From NCBI GenBank assembly GCA_016218815.1, contig JACRCX010000080.1, forward strand, positions 81,475 to 145,474: a stretch of DNA of 64,000 nt, written 5' to 3'. A model generated the notes under the pieces. That model saw nothing but the letters and a program-made list of their open reading frames with translations. It was not told the DNA's origin and searched no databases. This DNA is from Deltaproteobacteria bacterium. Its GTDB lineage: Bacteria > Myxococcota_A > Polyangia > DRWM01 > JAAZOP01. Below, in pieces: positions 45,510 to 54,330 of this stretch. Within the stretch, counting starts at the first letter, position 1; every line of letters starts with the position of its first letter. Both the position numbers and the translations under genes were made by a program.

Positions 45510-46718
45510 TCACGGCGGGGGGACGGGACAGCCGTCGGTCATGCACATCGGATCATCTTCGCAGCACGGTGGCTGGCACGACGGGCAACCGGGCGGAGCG
45601 CCGCAGTGCTCGCAGCAGACCAGTCCGGGGCGGCAGGTCGAGGAGCCGGCCCAGCCCGAGCAATCCTGGCCCGCGGTGCGCAGCACGCACGGGTCGTCCG
45701 GCAGGCAGCCCAGGTCGTCGTGGAAGTTGCGCGTCGGGCCGCAGTCGCAGCCGGGCATCACGCACGGGTCGAGCAGGTTGGGCGATCCGCAGAAGTAGTC
45801 GCCGCACGAACAGCCCCAATCGCCCGGCGAGCAGTCGCGCCACGTCCCGCCCGTCGTCTCGCACGCGGCGCGCCGGTCGGCGCCCGGGCACCCGGCGTCC
45901 GGGACGCAACCGCGGTCGCCGTCGAACGAACGGAACGGTCCGCAGTCGCAGGTCTCGCCGCAGGCGTAGCACTCGGGCAATTCCTCGCCGCACTGGAACG
46001 GGCAGCGGCACTCGGGCTCGCCGTGCCAGGTCCCGTCGCTGTCGCGGCACAGCGCCTGCGCTTCGCACCCGGCCACTTCGACGGCACAGCCTTCGCCCGG
46101 ATGGAAGCGCGCTCCGGGACCGCAGTCGCACGAGTCCAGGGGCGACTCGGTGATGCAGGCGTCGGGGACGCCGCACGAGAACCCGCAGTAGCCGGCCGAA
46201 GCGGGGAACCACGACCCGCCGGTGGCGAGGCAGAGGGCCGCGTCACAAGTCGCGTGGGCGGCCTCGCACTCCGCGAGGGAGGCGAAGGGCCGACCGCAGT
46301 CCGCGCCGGCGCACTCGCACCCCAACGCCTCGAAGCACTCGCGCCCGTCCCAGAACGTCCCCTGGCTTTCCACGCAACCACCGCCGTCGCAGATCCGTCC
46401 GGCGGCGACCTGCGCGGCGCACTCCGCGCCGCCGCCGCCTTCATCGCCCGCCGCGTCGTCCGTGGACGTCCCGTCGTCGACGGTCCCGTCCGCCGCGTCG
46501 ACGATTACATCGTCCGGGGCGTCCGTCGCGTCCGCGACGTCGCCCGCTTCGTCCGGCACGGCGTCGCTCGTCCCGTCGCCCGACAGCTCGATGCCGCCCG
46601 AGCAGCCCGCGGCGAGGAGCAAGAGAAACCACCGATGGACACCGATGGACACCGATGCGGAGAGACGGGCAGGGTGGGCCCGCTTCGGGTCGGAGTTTGG
46701 GATGGGCAAACGGTTCAT
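45510..46718 (-). CDS. Cysteine-rich secreted lipoprotein, unknown function
   Basis: This 402-residue protein has a signal peptide with lipobox (LLLLAAGC), an acidic Asp/Ala/Thr linker to about residue 92, then a very Cys-rich body (more than 50 Cys) built of irregular repeats such as CDCGPGARFHPGEGC, CDCGPFRSFDGDRGC and CDCGPTRNFHDDLGC. This predicts many disulfides outside the cell. The ATG at 46718 follows GGAGG. Part of the N-terminus (SVSIGVHRW, residues about 22-30) is encoded by a tandem 10-bp repeat. No family was recognised. Confidence 0.8.
   Translation of the reverse strand: MNRLPIPNSDPKRAHPARLSASVSIGVHRWFLLLLAAGCSGGIELSGDGTSDAVPDEAGDVADATDAPDDVIVDAADGTVDDGTSTDDAAGDEGGGGAECAAQVAAGRICDGGGCVESQGTFWDGRECFEALGCECAGADCGRPFASLAECEAAHATCDAALCLATGGSWFPASAGYCGFSCGVPDACITESPLDSCDCGPGARFHPGEGCAVEVAGCEAQALCRDSDGTWHGEPECRCPFQCGEELPECYACGETCDCGPFRSFDGDRGCVPDAGCPGADRRAACETTGGTWRDCSPGDWGCSCGDYFCGSPNLLDPCVMPGCDCGPTRNFHDDLGCLPDDPCVLRTAGQDCSGWAGSSTCRPGLVCCEHCGAPPGCPSCQPPCCEDDPMCMTDGCPVPPP
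46631..46658 (+). repeat. Tandem 10-bp repeat ACCGATGGAC inside a signal-peptide region
   Basis: Three units (ACCGATGGAC, ACCGATGGAC, ACCGATGCGG) lie in the coding start of the Cys-rich lipoprotein gene, read on the minus strand as SVSIGVHR just before the hydrophobic signal core. Confidence 0.8.
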
Positions 46719-46906
46719 GCGTGCACCTCCGCGGCCCGGACCGTAGCAAGGGTCGTTCCCGTCGTCTGCCGTGCGAAGGTCTCGGCGCCCCGGCATTCGA
46801 TTCGCCCGTCTTCGCGGCGGATTCGGCGGTGCGAACGACCGCGGGCCCTCCGCTGCAAGGCCGGCAGGAGTGGCACGCTGCGGCACGGGCGGGCGGCGGG
46901 CGAGAG

Positions 46907-48004
46907 CTATCGGTACAGGACGAACGACTGGAACGCCGCAGACTCGTTGTAGACCCGCATGCCGCCGGAACCCTCCAGCGTCGCGCGCTCGCCCGAGTCC
47001 GGAACGTACTCCATCGCGGCGCTCTCGTCGGCTTCGTTGTCGAAGGTGCAGCGGATGGTCGTGCCGTCCCAGATCGCGCGCAGGCGGCGCTGCAGGTCCC
47101 GCCCCCGGCTCGAATCCTCGGCGGGGTCGGCGGCGGCGTCAATGAACTGCACCGAGCCGCTGCCGTCGTTGTGCCACAGGCTGAGCGAGCGCTCCTGCCA
47201 TTCGAAGAAGCAGCCCCACCACACGGTGGTCGAGCCCATCGGCGAGGTCGTGTCGGCGAAGAGCACCCCGATGTAGTTCGAGCCCGAGCGGGCCGAGCCC
47301 TGGAGCCGGAAGCGCGCCTCGACGGCGTACGGCGCCGTGGCGGGTTGATCGAGCCACAGGTCGGCACCGTAAGGCGACGACGTGCCGGTTACGAAGTCGG
47401 CCTCCACCGTCCAGATGTCGCTGCGACCGTTCCAGGTGGCGGACGGCGTCAGCCGGTTCACCACGAAGGAATCGAAGGCGTCGATCCAGCTCAGCGTTCC
47501 GGGGGCGCCGGGCGCCTCGCAGGCATCGCCAAGGCCGTCGCCGTCGCCGTCCGCCTGTCCGGGATTGGCCCACGACGGGCAGTTGTCGCACGCGTCGTCG
47601 AGTCCGTCGCCGTCCTCGTCGTGGCTCACCGGGTCCACGCAAGCCGGTGGAACATCGGCATCTGCATCGGCATCCGCGTCTGCATCTGCATCTGCGTCTG
47701 CATCTGCGTCTGCGTCGGCATCTGCGTCTGCGTCTGCGTCTGCGTCGGCATCTGCGTCTGCGTCCGCATCTGCGTCGGCGTCTGCATCTGCGTCTGCATC
47801 TGCGTCGGCATCCGTGGGCGGCGTGGTCTCGCCGTCGGCCTCGCCTCCGTCCGCCAGGTCGGGGACGCACGAGCCGAAGTAGCAGACGAACCCCTCGCGA
47901 CAGCCGCCGCTGCACTCGTTCGACGGCCCGCAGCCCGCGAAGACCACGAGCGCTGCGATCGCGGCGACGATGAAACCCGTGCGCGTTGCCATCGACTTCG
48001 TCAT
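46907..48004 (-). CDS. Lipoprotein with long Asp-Ala linker, type-3-repeat calcium motifs and lectin-like domain
   Basis: This 365-residue protein has a signal peptide with lipobox (LVVFAGC), a small Cys knot (CSGGCREGFVCYFGSCVPD), and then about 27 uninterrupted Asp-Ala dipeptides (about residues 65-118). Two thrombospondin type-3-like calcium motifs follow (DEDGDGLDDACDNCP, QADGDGDGLGDACE). The last 190 residues are beta-rich (VEARFRLQGSARSGSNYIGVLF, WWGCFFEWQERSLSLWH) and look like a concanavalin-like laminin-G/lectin fold. The ATG at 48004 follows GAGGTG; an ATG at 47992 is the alternative. Confidence 0.82.
   Translation of the reverse strand: MTKSMATRTGFIVAAIAALVVFAGCGPSNECSGGCREGFVCYFGSCVPDLADGGEADGETTPPTDADADADADADADADADADADADADADADADADADADADADADADADADADADVPPACVDPVSHDEDGDGLDDACDNCPSWANPGQADGDGDGLGDACEAPGAPGTLSWIDAFDSFVVNRLTPSATWNGRSDIWTVEADFVTGTSSPYGADLWLDQPATAPYAVEARFRLQGSARSGSNYIGVLFADTTSPMGSTTVWWGCFFEWQERSLSLWHNDGSGSVQFIDAAADPAEDSSRGRDLQRRLRAIWDGTTIRCTFDNEADESAAMEYVPDSGERATLEGSGGMRVYNESAAFQSFVLYR
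47655..47813 (-). repeat. Coding microsatellite (6-bp GAYGCN) for Asp-Ala linker
   Basis: About 27 imperfect hexamers alternate GACGCA, GATGCA, GACGCC and GATGCC on the minus strand. Only third-codon positions vary, so selection appears to hold the Asp-Ala peptide while length could change by slippage. Confidence 0.9.
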
Positions 48005-48082
48005 GCGCCACCTCGCTTCCTGATCCGCCCTGTGGAAGTTCAGCACGGACGGGCCTGGGGTGCAAGGGACGGGGAAGGGGAT

Positions 48083-48124
48083 TTCGCGCAAAGGGCGCCA
48101 AGGGACGCAAAGGACGCAAAGGGG
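48083..48124 (+). repeat. Intergenic CGCAAAG-type repeat, copy 2
   Basis: TTCGCGCAAAGGGCGCCAAG is followed by GGACGCAAAGGACGCAAAGG. It matches the element at 18674-18716 in sequence and layout and lies in the gap between two lipoprotein genes. Confidence 0.7.
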
Positions 48125-48156
48125 AAGGAGTTGAGCAACGGGGGGGAACGAACTCG

Positions 48157-48513
48157 TCAGCGTCCGGCGCAGGCGGCGTCGTCGAGCCAGGTGATGACCG
48201 GCGTGGCCTCGGCGACGCGTCGGACGGCGCAGCAGTCGAGCGGCGCGATCGACGGCGATCCCCCGCCGGCCAGGAACCAGCACGTCTGCGCGCGCGAGTC
48301 CACGATGTAGTACGCCAAGTAGCTGCCTGTGCCGCCCATCTCGAGCCGACCCGCACCGATCATCACCAGCGGGTTTCCCGAACTGGCGTGGAGAGCCCCG
48401 GGCGCGGACGAAATGCACCCCGTAGCCGGGAGCGTCGCGACGGCGACGGCGGCGAGCGTGGCGAAGGCAACCGAGGAGCGCCGAACTCCCTTCCCTTCAG
48501 GCCGTTGCAGCAT
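48157..48513 (-). CDS. Small putative lipoprotein, unknown function
   Basis: This 118-residue protein has a signal peptide with lipobox-like end (TLPATGCISS), then a short domain (LVMIGAGRLEMGGTGSYLAYYIVDSRAQTCWFLA) with two or three further Cys (DCC, DDAAC). The Tyr/Trp-Cys pattern recalls small secreted proteins of delta-type bacteria that hold one sheet. The ATG at 48513 is chosen; a TTG 9 nt upstream is possible. No ribosome site is strong. It is followed on the left by the lectin-like lipoprotein gene, same strand. Confidence 0.6.
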   Translation of the reverse strand: MLQRPEGKGVRRSSVAFATLAAVAVATLPATGCISSAPGALHASSGNPLVMIGAGRLEMGGTGSYLAYYIVDSRAQTCWFLAGGGSPSIAPLDCCAVRRVAEATPVITWLDDAACAGR

Positions 48514-48556
48514 GCCGAACAACGTACCAACCGCCGCGCTGGTCCGTCAACGGCGG

Positions 48557-50062
48557 CTACTCCACGGGCCCAAACTCGATGGTGGCGGAACCCGCCGCGG
48601 TCGTTTCCACCAGCAACAGCCCGCGGGCGCGGTCCCACGCCCAGCGGCCGGGGACGCCGGCCAGCGTTGCCGTCGCGCCTTCCGGAAATAACCGGACGGG
48701 CGCCGCCAGCTCGGTGACGCCCGGGGCTGCCGCGATGACCAGCATCCCGTGGCGCGTCTCCGCGTCCCACACGAACGACTCGATCCGCCCCGCCACGGCT
48801 CGCGGATAGGCGCGCACCAGGGCTTCGACCGACGGGGTCTCCTCGCCGCCCCAGCCCGTCACGCTGAACGCCTCCTCGTTCCACAGGTCGTGCGCCGTCG
48901 AGTAGTCCCACACCGTGCCGTGGAACAGGTAATGGTCGAGCGACGCGAAGTTCGCCGCGAGGTAGCGCCGCCCACCGTCCGTACCCGTCACGCTCCCGAA
49001 CTCGCCGAGCAAGAGCGGCACCCCGTACGTCGCGGCCCAGGTCGCCCAGGGGGCCAGATCGGCGTCCGTGTCGTACGTCGCGGCGTCGGGACCCAGCAGG
49101 AACACCGCCGCCGCGTAGTAGTGCGGCGCGAAGACCATCGCCCCGCCTGCGGGCGGCTCGAGCGTCGTGACGTGGTCGGCCGCGTCCACCCCGGAGGGCT
49201 CGAAGAAGATCAGCGCCCCCGGAGCGACCTCGCGCAGCACCGTCGCCATCCGCTCGAAGAACGGCCGCAGCACCGCCGGCGACCACTCGTCCACGTCCGC
49301 GGTGCCGTAGTGCGGCTCGTTCATCACGTCGAAGCCGATCACCCCTTCGACCGGCCACAACCGCTCCGCCACCCGCCGCCACATCGCCTCGAAGTCGTCC
49401 CGCAGCCCGCCGCCGTTCGCCCAGAACCGGTCGTAGACCGCGTCGACCTCCGCGTCGCCCAAGTAGCCCTGGAACCACCGCGAGCAATCCGTCCGCGGCG
49501 TCATCGCCGGGTCCGGCAGCGCCCAGAGCGGAAACCCGTCGCCGCACAACGGCGAGGCGAACGCGTCCTGGTGGAAGTCGACAATTACGCGCACTCCGCG
49601 CCGTCCGAAGCTCTCCGCCATGGCCGCGTAACGATCGAGGTACTCGCTGTCCCATTCGCCCCGCGTCGGCTCGAGCCCCTCCCACGAGAACGTCAGGCGG
49701 ACCACGTCCAGCCCCCACGTGGCGACGCGTGCCGTGTACGTCTCGAGCGCCTCGGCGAACGGCGGCTCACCGGCTTGGTCCGCTCGCCCGGACTCGGCGA
49801 AGGGGAAGGGGAAGAAGGGATCGAACTTCGAGCGGCCCCCGGCGTTCACGCCGCGCAGCAGCACCTCGCGTCCGAGCGCGTCCCGCAGGCGAAGGCCGTC
49901 GACGGTGACGCGCAGGGTGGGAAGTTCGGGAGGAGAGAGGGGCGCGGAAGAACCGTCGTTGCAGGCGGTGGGGAGGGCGGCGAGGAGGGTGCAGAGGGGA
50001 AGTGCAAGATGAGAAACATGCAATGAAAGATGAAAAACGGGGGATTGGGGGTGACTCGGCAT
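48557..50062 (-). CDS. Glycoside hydrolase family 5 lipoprotein (endoglycoceramidase-like)
   Basis: This 501-residue protein has a signal peptide with lipobox (LLAALPTAC) and a GH5 TIM-barrel. Visible motifs are VVRLTFSWEGLEPTRGEWD, VIVDFHQDAFA, the acid/base Glu in FDVMNEPHYG, APHYYAAAV, and the nucleophile Glu in LLLGEFGS. The DFHQD and MNEP arrangement with a C-terminal beta domain is that of endoglycoceramidase-type GH5 enzymes; the true substrate is unknown. The start is uncertain: the ATG at 50062 lacks a good ribosome site, and the first 20 codons (FHLSLHVSHLALP) come from an A/T-rich repeat-like phrase. Confidence 0.85.
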   Translation of the reverse strand: MPSHPQSPVFHLSLHVSHLALPLCTLLAALPTACNDGSSAPLSPPELPTLRVTVDGLRLRDALGREVLLRGVNAGGRSKFDPFFPFPFAESGRADQAGEPPFAEALETYTARVATWGLDVVRLTFSWEGLEPTRGEWDSEYLDRYAAMAESFGRRGVRVIVDFHQDAFASPLCGDGFPLWALPDPAMTPRTDCSRWFQGYLGDAEVDAVYDRFWANGGGLRDDFEAMWRRVAERLWPVEGVIGFDVMNEPHYGTADVDEWSPAVLRPFFERMATVLREVAPGALIFFEPSGVDAADHVTTLEPPAGGAMVFAPHYYAAAVFLLGPDAATYDTDADLAPWATWAATYGVPLLLGEFGSVTGTDGGRRYLAANFASLDHYLFHGTVWDYSTAHDLWNEEAFSVTGWGGEETPSVEALVRAYPRAVAGRIESFVWDAETRHGMLVIAAAPGVTELAAPVRLFPEGATATLAGVPGRWAWDRARGLLLVETTAAGSATIEFGPVE

Positions 50063-50283
50063 CCCGTCAGGGTACCGGAGGGGCAGGTGGCAGCCAAGAT
50101 GGTCGAGGTGGACCAGGCCCCATGCCACCGTGTCCGCCTCCCCACCTCTCCAGCCGACCTCTCCACCTCTCCTCTGCCGGGTCCGGAGCGCAGAGCGAGA
50201 GACATGAGACGAAGAACAGTTGATCTCCACCTCCCCGGGGACTATGCGCGATACCGGATACGGGGGTCGAAGGAGGTTCGACC

Positions 50284-52188
50284 ATGACCGTGCGTCCGCC
50301 GAGCGTGATCCTCGAGGACCTGCGGCGTCGTCATCCGGAAAAGTTCGCATCCGAGGACGAAATCTTCGGCAGCGTCCATCCGGGCGACCGCATCTTCATC
50401 GGCACCGCCTGCGGCGAGCCGCAGCATCTGGTTTCCTCGCTGGTTCGCTGGGTCGGCGAGCACCCCAAGGCGTTCCTGGACACGGAGGTCCTGCACGTCT
50501 GGTCGCTGGGGGTGGCGCCGTACGCGGACGAGAAGTTCAAGGACAATTTCCGCCACAACTCGTTCTTCATCGCCGAGTCGACCCGCGACGCCGTCCGCCG
50601 CGGCGCCGCGGACTACACGCCGGTCTTCCTCTCGCAGGTGCCGGCGCTGCTACGTTCGGGTCGCGTGCCGGTCGATATCGCGCTGATCCAGGTCTCGATG
50701 CCCGACGAGCACGGGCTGGTGAGCCTGGGGGTCAGCGTCGACATCGTGAAGGCGGCGGTAGAGGCGGCGAGGACGGTGATCGCGCAGATCAACCCGCGGA
50801 TGCCGCGCGTCCACGGGGACACGTTCCTGCGGGTCGAGGACATCGCGTTCTTCATGCTGTGCGACGAGCCGTTGCTCGAGTACGAGGCGCGGGCGCCGGA
50901 CGACGACGTCGTCGACCGCATCGGCTCGTACGTCGCGCGCCTGGTCGAGGACGGCGACACGATCCAGGTCGGCTACGGCAGCGTGCCCAACGCGGTGCTG
51001 CGCGCGCTCAAGTGCAAGAAGCACCTCGGCATCCACTCCGAGTTGCTCACCGACGGCGTGGCCGAGCTGATCCGCGGCGGGGCGATCGACAACTCGCGCA
51101 AGACGCGCAACCGCGGGAAGACGGTCGGGTCGTTCTGCATGGGCAAGGCGTCCACGTACGAGTTCCTGCACGACAACCCGACGATCGAGTTCCGCACCGT
51201 CGACTACACGAACAACCCGCTGGTCATCGCCGGGCAGCACCGCATGACCGCGATCAACAGCGGCCTGCAGATCGACCTCACCGGACAGGCCACGGCCGAC
51301 TCCCTGGGCCACACCTTCTTCAGCGGCATCGGTGGCCAGGCCGACTTCATGCGCGGCGCCGTCCTCGCCCCCGGCGGCAAGGCGATCTACGTCCTGCAGT
51401 CCACCGCCGAGAACGGCGCCGTCTCGCGCATCGTCCCCTTCCTCGCCGAGGGCGCCGGGGCGACGATCACCCGCGGCGACATGCACTACGTGATCACCGA
51501 GTACGGCATCGCCTACCTCCATGGCCGCAACATCCGCGAGCGCGCGATGGCGCTGATCGGGATCGCGCACCCCAAGTTCCGGCCCTGGCTCATGGAAGAG
51601 GCCAAGCGCCTCAAGCTCGTCTACACCGACCAGGCCTTCATCCCCGGGAAGCGCGGCGAGTACCCCGAGCACCTGGAGACGCGGCGCACGACCAAGACCG
51701 GGCAGGTTGTCGGGCTGCGGCCCGTGCGCATCAGCGACGAGCCGCTGCTGAAGGACTTCTTCTACTCCCTTTCGCAGCAGAGCATGCACCGGCGGTTCAT
51801 GTCCGAGCGCTGGGACATGCCGCACGAGCGGCTCCAGGAATTCGTGGTCATCGACTACACGAAGGAGATGACGATCCTCGCCGTGCTCGGCGACGCCGAG
51901 AAGGAGACCGTGGTCGGCATCGGCCAGTACGCGATCGACCGCACGGCGCACAGCGCCGAGCTGGCGTTCGTGGTCCTGGACGAGCACCAGAACCGCGGCA
52001 TCGGCGGCGAGCTGGTCGGCTACCTCACGCTGCTGGCCAAGCGCGAAGGCCTTTTGGGGTTCACCGCCGAGGTTTTGGCGGAGAACCGGCCGATGCTGCA
52101 CCTGCTGGAGAAGATGGGGTTCGACATGGAGCGGCGCCACGAGGGCGGGGTGTGGACGCTGCGCATGTCGTTCGGAGACAAGACATGA
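50284..52188 (+). CDS. Acetyl-CoA hydrolase/CoA-transferase fused to GNAT acetyltransferase (paralog 2)
   Basis: This 634-residue fusion has a class I CoA-transferase part (about 1-460; GIHSELLTDGVAELI holds the likely catalytic Glu, TEYGIAYLHGRNIRERAMALIGIAHP is the family end) and a GNAT domain (about 475-634; acetyl-CoA loop DEHQNRGIGGELV). It is the paralog of the 36719-38596 protein. The ATG follows AAGGAGG. It is first in an operon with an ADP-forming acyl-CoA synthetase (ATGA overlap), so it probably moves CoA between acetate and another acyl group; the GNAT part may acetylate a partner or the enzyme itself. Confidence 0.92.
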   Translation: MTVRPPSVILEDLRRRHPEKFASEDEIFGSVHPGDRIFIGTACGEPQHLVSSLVRWVGEHPKAFLDTEVLHVWSLGVAPYADEKFKDNFRHNSFFIAESTRDAVRRGAADYTPVFLSQVPALLRSGRVPVDIALIQVSMPDEHGLVSLGVSVDIVKAAVEAARTVIAQINPRMPRVHGDTFLRVEDIAFFMLCDEPLLEYEARAPDDDVVDRIGSYVARLVEDGDTIQVGYGSVPNAVLRALKCKKHLGIHSELLTDGVAELIRGGAIDNSRKTRNRGKTVGSFCMGKASTYEFLHDNPTIEFRTVDYTNNPLVIAGQHRMTAINSGLQIDLTGQATADSLGHTFFSGIGGQADFMRGAVLAPGGKAIYVLQSTAENGAVSRIVPFLAEGAGATITRGDMHYVITEYGIAYLHGRNIRERAMALIGIAHPKFRPWLMEEAKRLKLVYTDQAFIPGKRGEYPEHLETRRTTKTGQVVGLRPVRISDEPLLKDFFYSLSQQSMHRRFMSERWDMPHERLQEFVVIDYTKEMTILAVLGDAEKETVVGIGQYAIDRTAHSAELAFVVLDEHQNRGIGGELVGYLTLLAKREGLLGFTAEVLAENRPMLHLLEKMGFDMERRHEGGVWTLRMSFGDKT

Positions 52189-54329
52189 GCGAAGGGCCCG
52201 CCGGCATCTCCCGGCTGTTCGAGCCGCGCGGGGTGGCGGTCGTGGGGGCCTCGCCGCACCCGGACAAGATCGGCAACCGGATCGTCGCCAACATCCTGGC
52301 CGGCGGCTACCGCGGCCGCGTCTGGCCCGTCAATCCCAAGGGCGGCGAGATCCTCGGCGTCCGCGCCGTGGCCTCGATCGAGGCCATCGACGGCCCCGTC
52401 GACGTCGCGGCGATCGTCATCCCTGCCGACCGCGTCCACGACGCGGTCGTCGCCTGCGGGAAGAAGGGCATCCCGTACCTGCTGGTCATCACGTCGGGCT
52501 TCTCCGAGGTCGGCAACGTGGCCGAGGAGCGGCGGATCGTCGCGGCGGCGCGCGAGCACGGCGTTCGCGTCGTCGGCCCCAACATCTTCGGCTTCTACTC
52601 CGTGTCCGCCTCGCTCAACGCGAGCTTCGGCCCCAGGGACATCCGCCCCGGGCGCGTCGCCATCGTCACCCAGAGCGGCGCGCTCGGCGTCGCGATGATC
52701 GGCAAGACGGCGGCCGAGAAAATCGGCCTCTCGGCCATCGTCTCGGTCGGCAACAAGGCGGACGTCGATGAGGCCGACCTGCTGGAGTACTTCCAGGACC
52801 ACGAGGGCACCGGGGTCATCCTGCTCTACGTCGAGGGGGTGAAGGACGGAGAGAAGCTGGTGCGCGGGCTGCGGGCCGCCACGGCGCGCAAGCCGGTCGT
52901 GGTGATCAAGTCCGGGCGCTCCAAGCGCGGCGCGGTCGCCGCCGCCTCGCACACCGGCTCGCTCGCCGGATCCGACGAGATCTTCGACGACGTCATGCGC
53001 CAGTGCCGCGTCTTGCGCGCCGAGACCGTCAAGGAGGCATTGGCGCTGTGCAAGCTCTTCGCGTCCTCGCCCGCGCCGCCCGGCGAGAATTCCGTGATCG
53101 TCACCAACGCCGGTGGCATGGGCGTCCTGGCGACGGACGCCTGCGAGAAGTACGGCGTCCGCCTGTACGACGACCACGAGGAGCTGCGTCGCGTCTTCTC
53201 CCCGATGATGCCCGCCTTCGGCTCGACCAAGAACCCCATCGACCTGACCGGCCAGGCGTCGGACAAGGACTACCAGGGCGCCTTCCAGGCGGCGCTGGCG
53301 GACCCGCAGATCCATGCCGTGGTCGGCCTGTACTGCGAGACCGCGATGCTCGACATGGGCCGCTGCACGCCGATCCTCGTCGAGGCCGATGCCGCGTTCC
53401 GCGCGGGCGGCAAGCCGCTCGTTTTTGCCATGTACGGCGGGGAGCGAGTCGAACAGGGTCTGGCGGCGCTCCGCGGCGCCGGGGCGTCGGCCTTCGACGA
53501 GCCGTACGACGCGGTGCAGGCGCTCGGCGCGCTGTTCCGCCACCGGGCCTGGGCGGCGGAGCCGGCCGAGCCCGAGGTCGTGCCCGAGATCGACGCGGCG
53601 CGCATCTCGGCGGTCGCGGCGAAGGCGCGAGCGGACGGGCGCCGGTTCCTCCTGGCGGCGGAGGCCGCCGCGGTGCTAGACGCGGCCGGCATCCCGCGGC
53701 CCAAGGCGCGGATCGCGCGGAGGATCGACGACGCCGTCGGGTTCGCCACGGAGATCGGCTTCCCGGTGGTGCTGAAGGTCGTCTCGCGCGACATCCTGCA
53801 CAAGAGCGACGCCGGCGGCGTGGCTTTGGACCTCGACAACGCGCAGGAGGTGGTCGACGGCTTCGAGGCGATCCTGGCCAACTGCCGCGCGCGGGCGCCC
53901 AAGGCGCGCATCGACGGCATCGAGGTGTGCGAGATGGTGGCCAAGGGCGTGGAGACGATCGTCGGCGCGAGGCGCGACGCGAGCTTCGGGCCGGTGGCGA
54001 TGTTCGGTTTGGGCGGGGTCTACGTCGAGGTCATGAAGGACGTGACGTTCCGCGCGCTGCCGTTCGGGCGGCGCGAGGCGCGCGGGATGCTCAAGGGCAT
54101 CAAGTCGTACCCGTTGCTGCTCGGCGTACGCGGCGAGGCACCCCGGGACCGGGACACGACGGTGGAGACGATCCTGCGGGTCGGTGCGATCCTCGAGCGG
54201 TGTCCGGAGATCTCGGACCTCGAGGTCAACCCGCTGGTGGTGTACGAGCAGGGGAGGGGGGCGCGCGCGGTCGATGCGCGCATCCTGCTGGTCGAGGCGG
54301 CCGGCGGCCGGGCCGGGTCGGGAGGCTAG
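52185..54329 (+). CDS. ADP-forming acetyl/acyl-CoA synthetase, fused alpha-beta
   Basis: This 714-residue enzyme converts acetyl- (or acyl-) CoA, ADP and phosphate to the acid plus ATP. The alpha part (about 1-460) has a CoA-binding Rossmann domain (VAVVGASPHPDKIGN) and the phospho-histidine in ASHTGSLAGSDEIFDD. The beta part (about 480-714) is an ATP-grasp domain (GFPVVLKVVSRDILHKSDAGGV, GVYVEVMKDVTFRALPF, DLEVNPLVVYEQG). It follows the CoA-transferase/GNAT gene by ATGA overlap and precedes the DRTGG gene by 1 nt. In anaerobes this enzyme conserves energy in acetate formation. Confidence 0.94.
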   Translation: MSEGPAGISRLFEPRGVAVVGASPHPDKIGNRIVANILAGGYRGRVWPVNPKGGEILGVRAVASIEAIDGPVDVAAIVIPADRVHDAVVACGKKGIPYLLVITSGFSEVGNVAEERRIVAAAREHGVRVVGPNIFGFYSVSASLNASFGPRDIRPGRVAIVTQSGALGVAMIGKTAAEKIGLSAIVSVGNKADVDEADLLEYFQDHEGTGVILLYVEGVKDGEKLVRGLRAATARKPVVVIKSGRSKRGAVAAASHTGSLAGSDEIFDDVMRQCRVLRAETVKEALALCKLFASSPAPPGENSVIVTNAGGMGVLATDACEKYGVRLYDDHEELRRVFSPMMPAFGSTKNPIDLTGQASDKDYQGAFQAALADPQIHAVVGLYCETAMLDMGRCTPILVEADAAFRAGGKPLVFAMYGGERVEQGLAALRGAGASAFDEPYDAVQALGALFRHRAWAAEPAEPEVVPEIDAARISAVAAKARADGRRFLLAAEAAAVLDAAGIPRPKARIARRIDDAVGFATEIGFPVVLKVVSRDILHKSDAGGVALDLDNAQEVVDGFEAILANCRARAPKARIDGIEVCEMVAKGVETIVGARRDASFGPVAMFGLGGVYVEVMKDVTFRALPFGRREARGMLKGIKSYPLLLGVRGEAPRDRDTTVETILRVGAILERCPEISDLEVNPLVVYEQGRGARAVDARILLVEAAGGRAGSGG

Positions 54330-54330
54330 G

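Noticed and set aside
47655..47813. Possible CRISPR or minisatellite array
   Set aside because: The hexamer repeats lie in frame inside a lipoprotein gene and encode Asp-Ala; there are no spacers.
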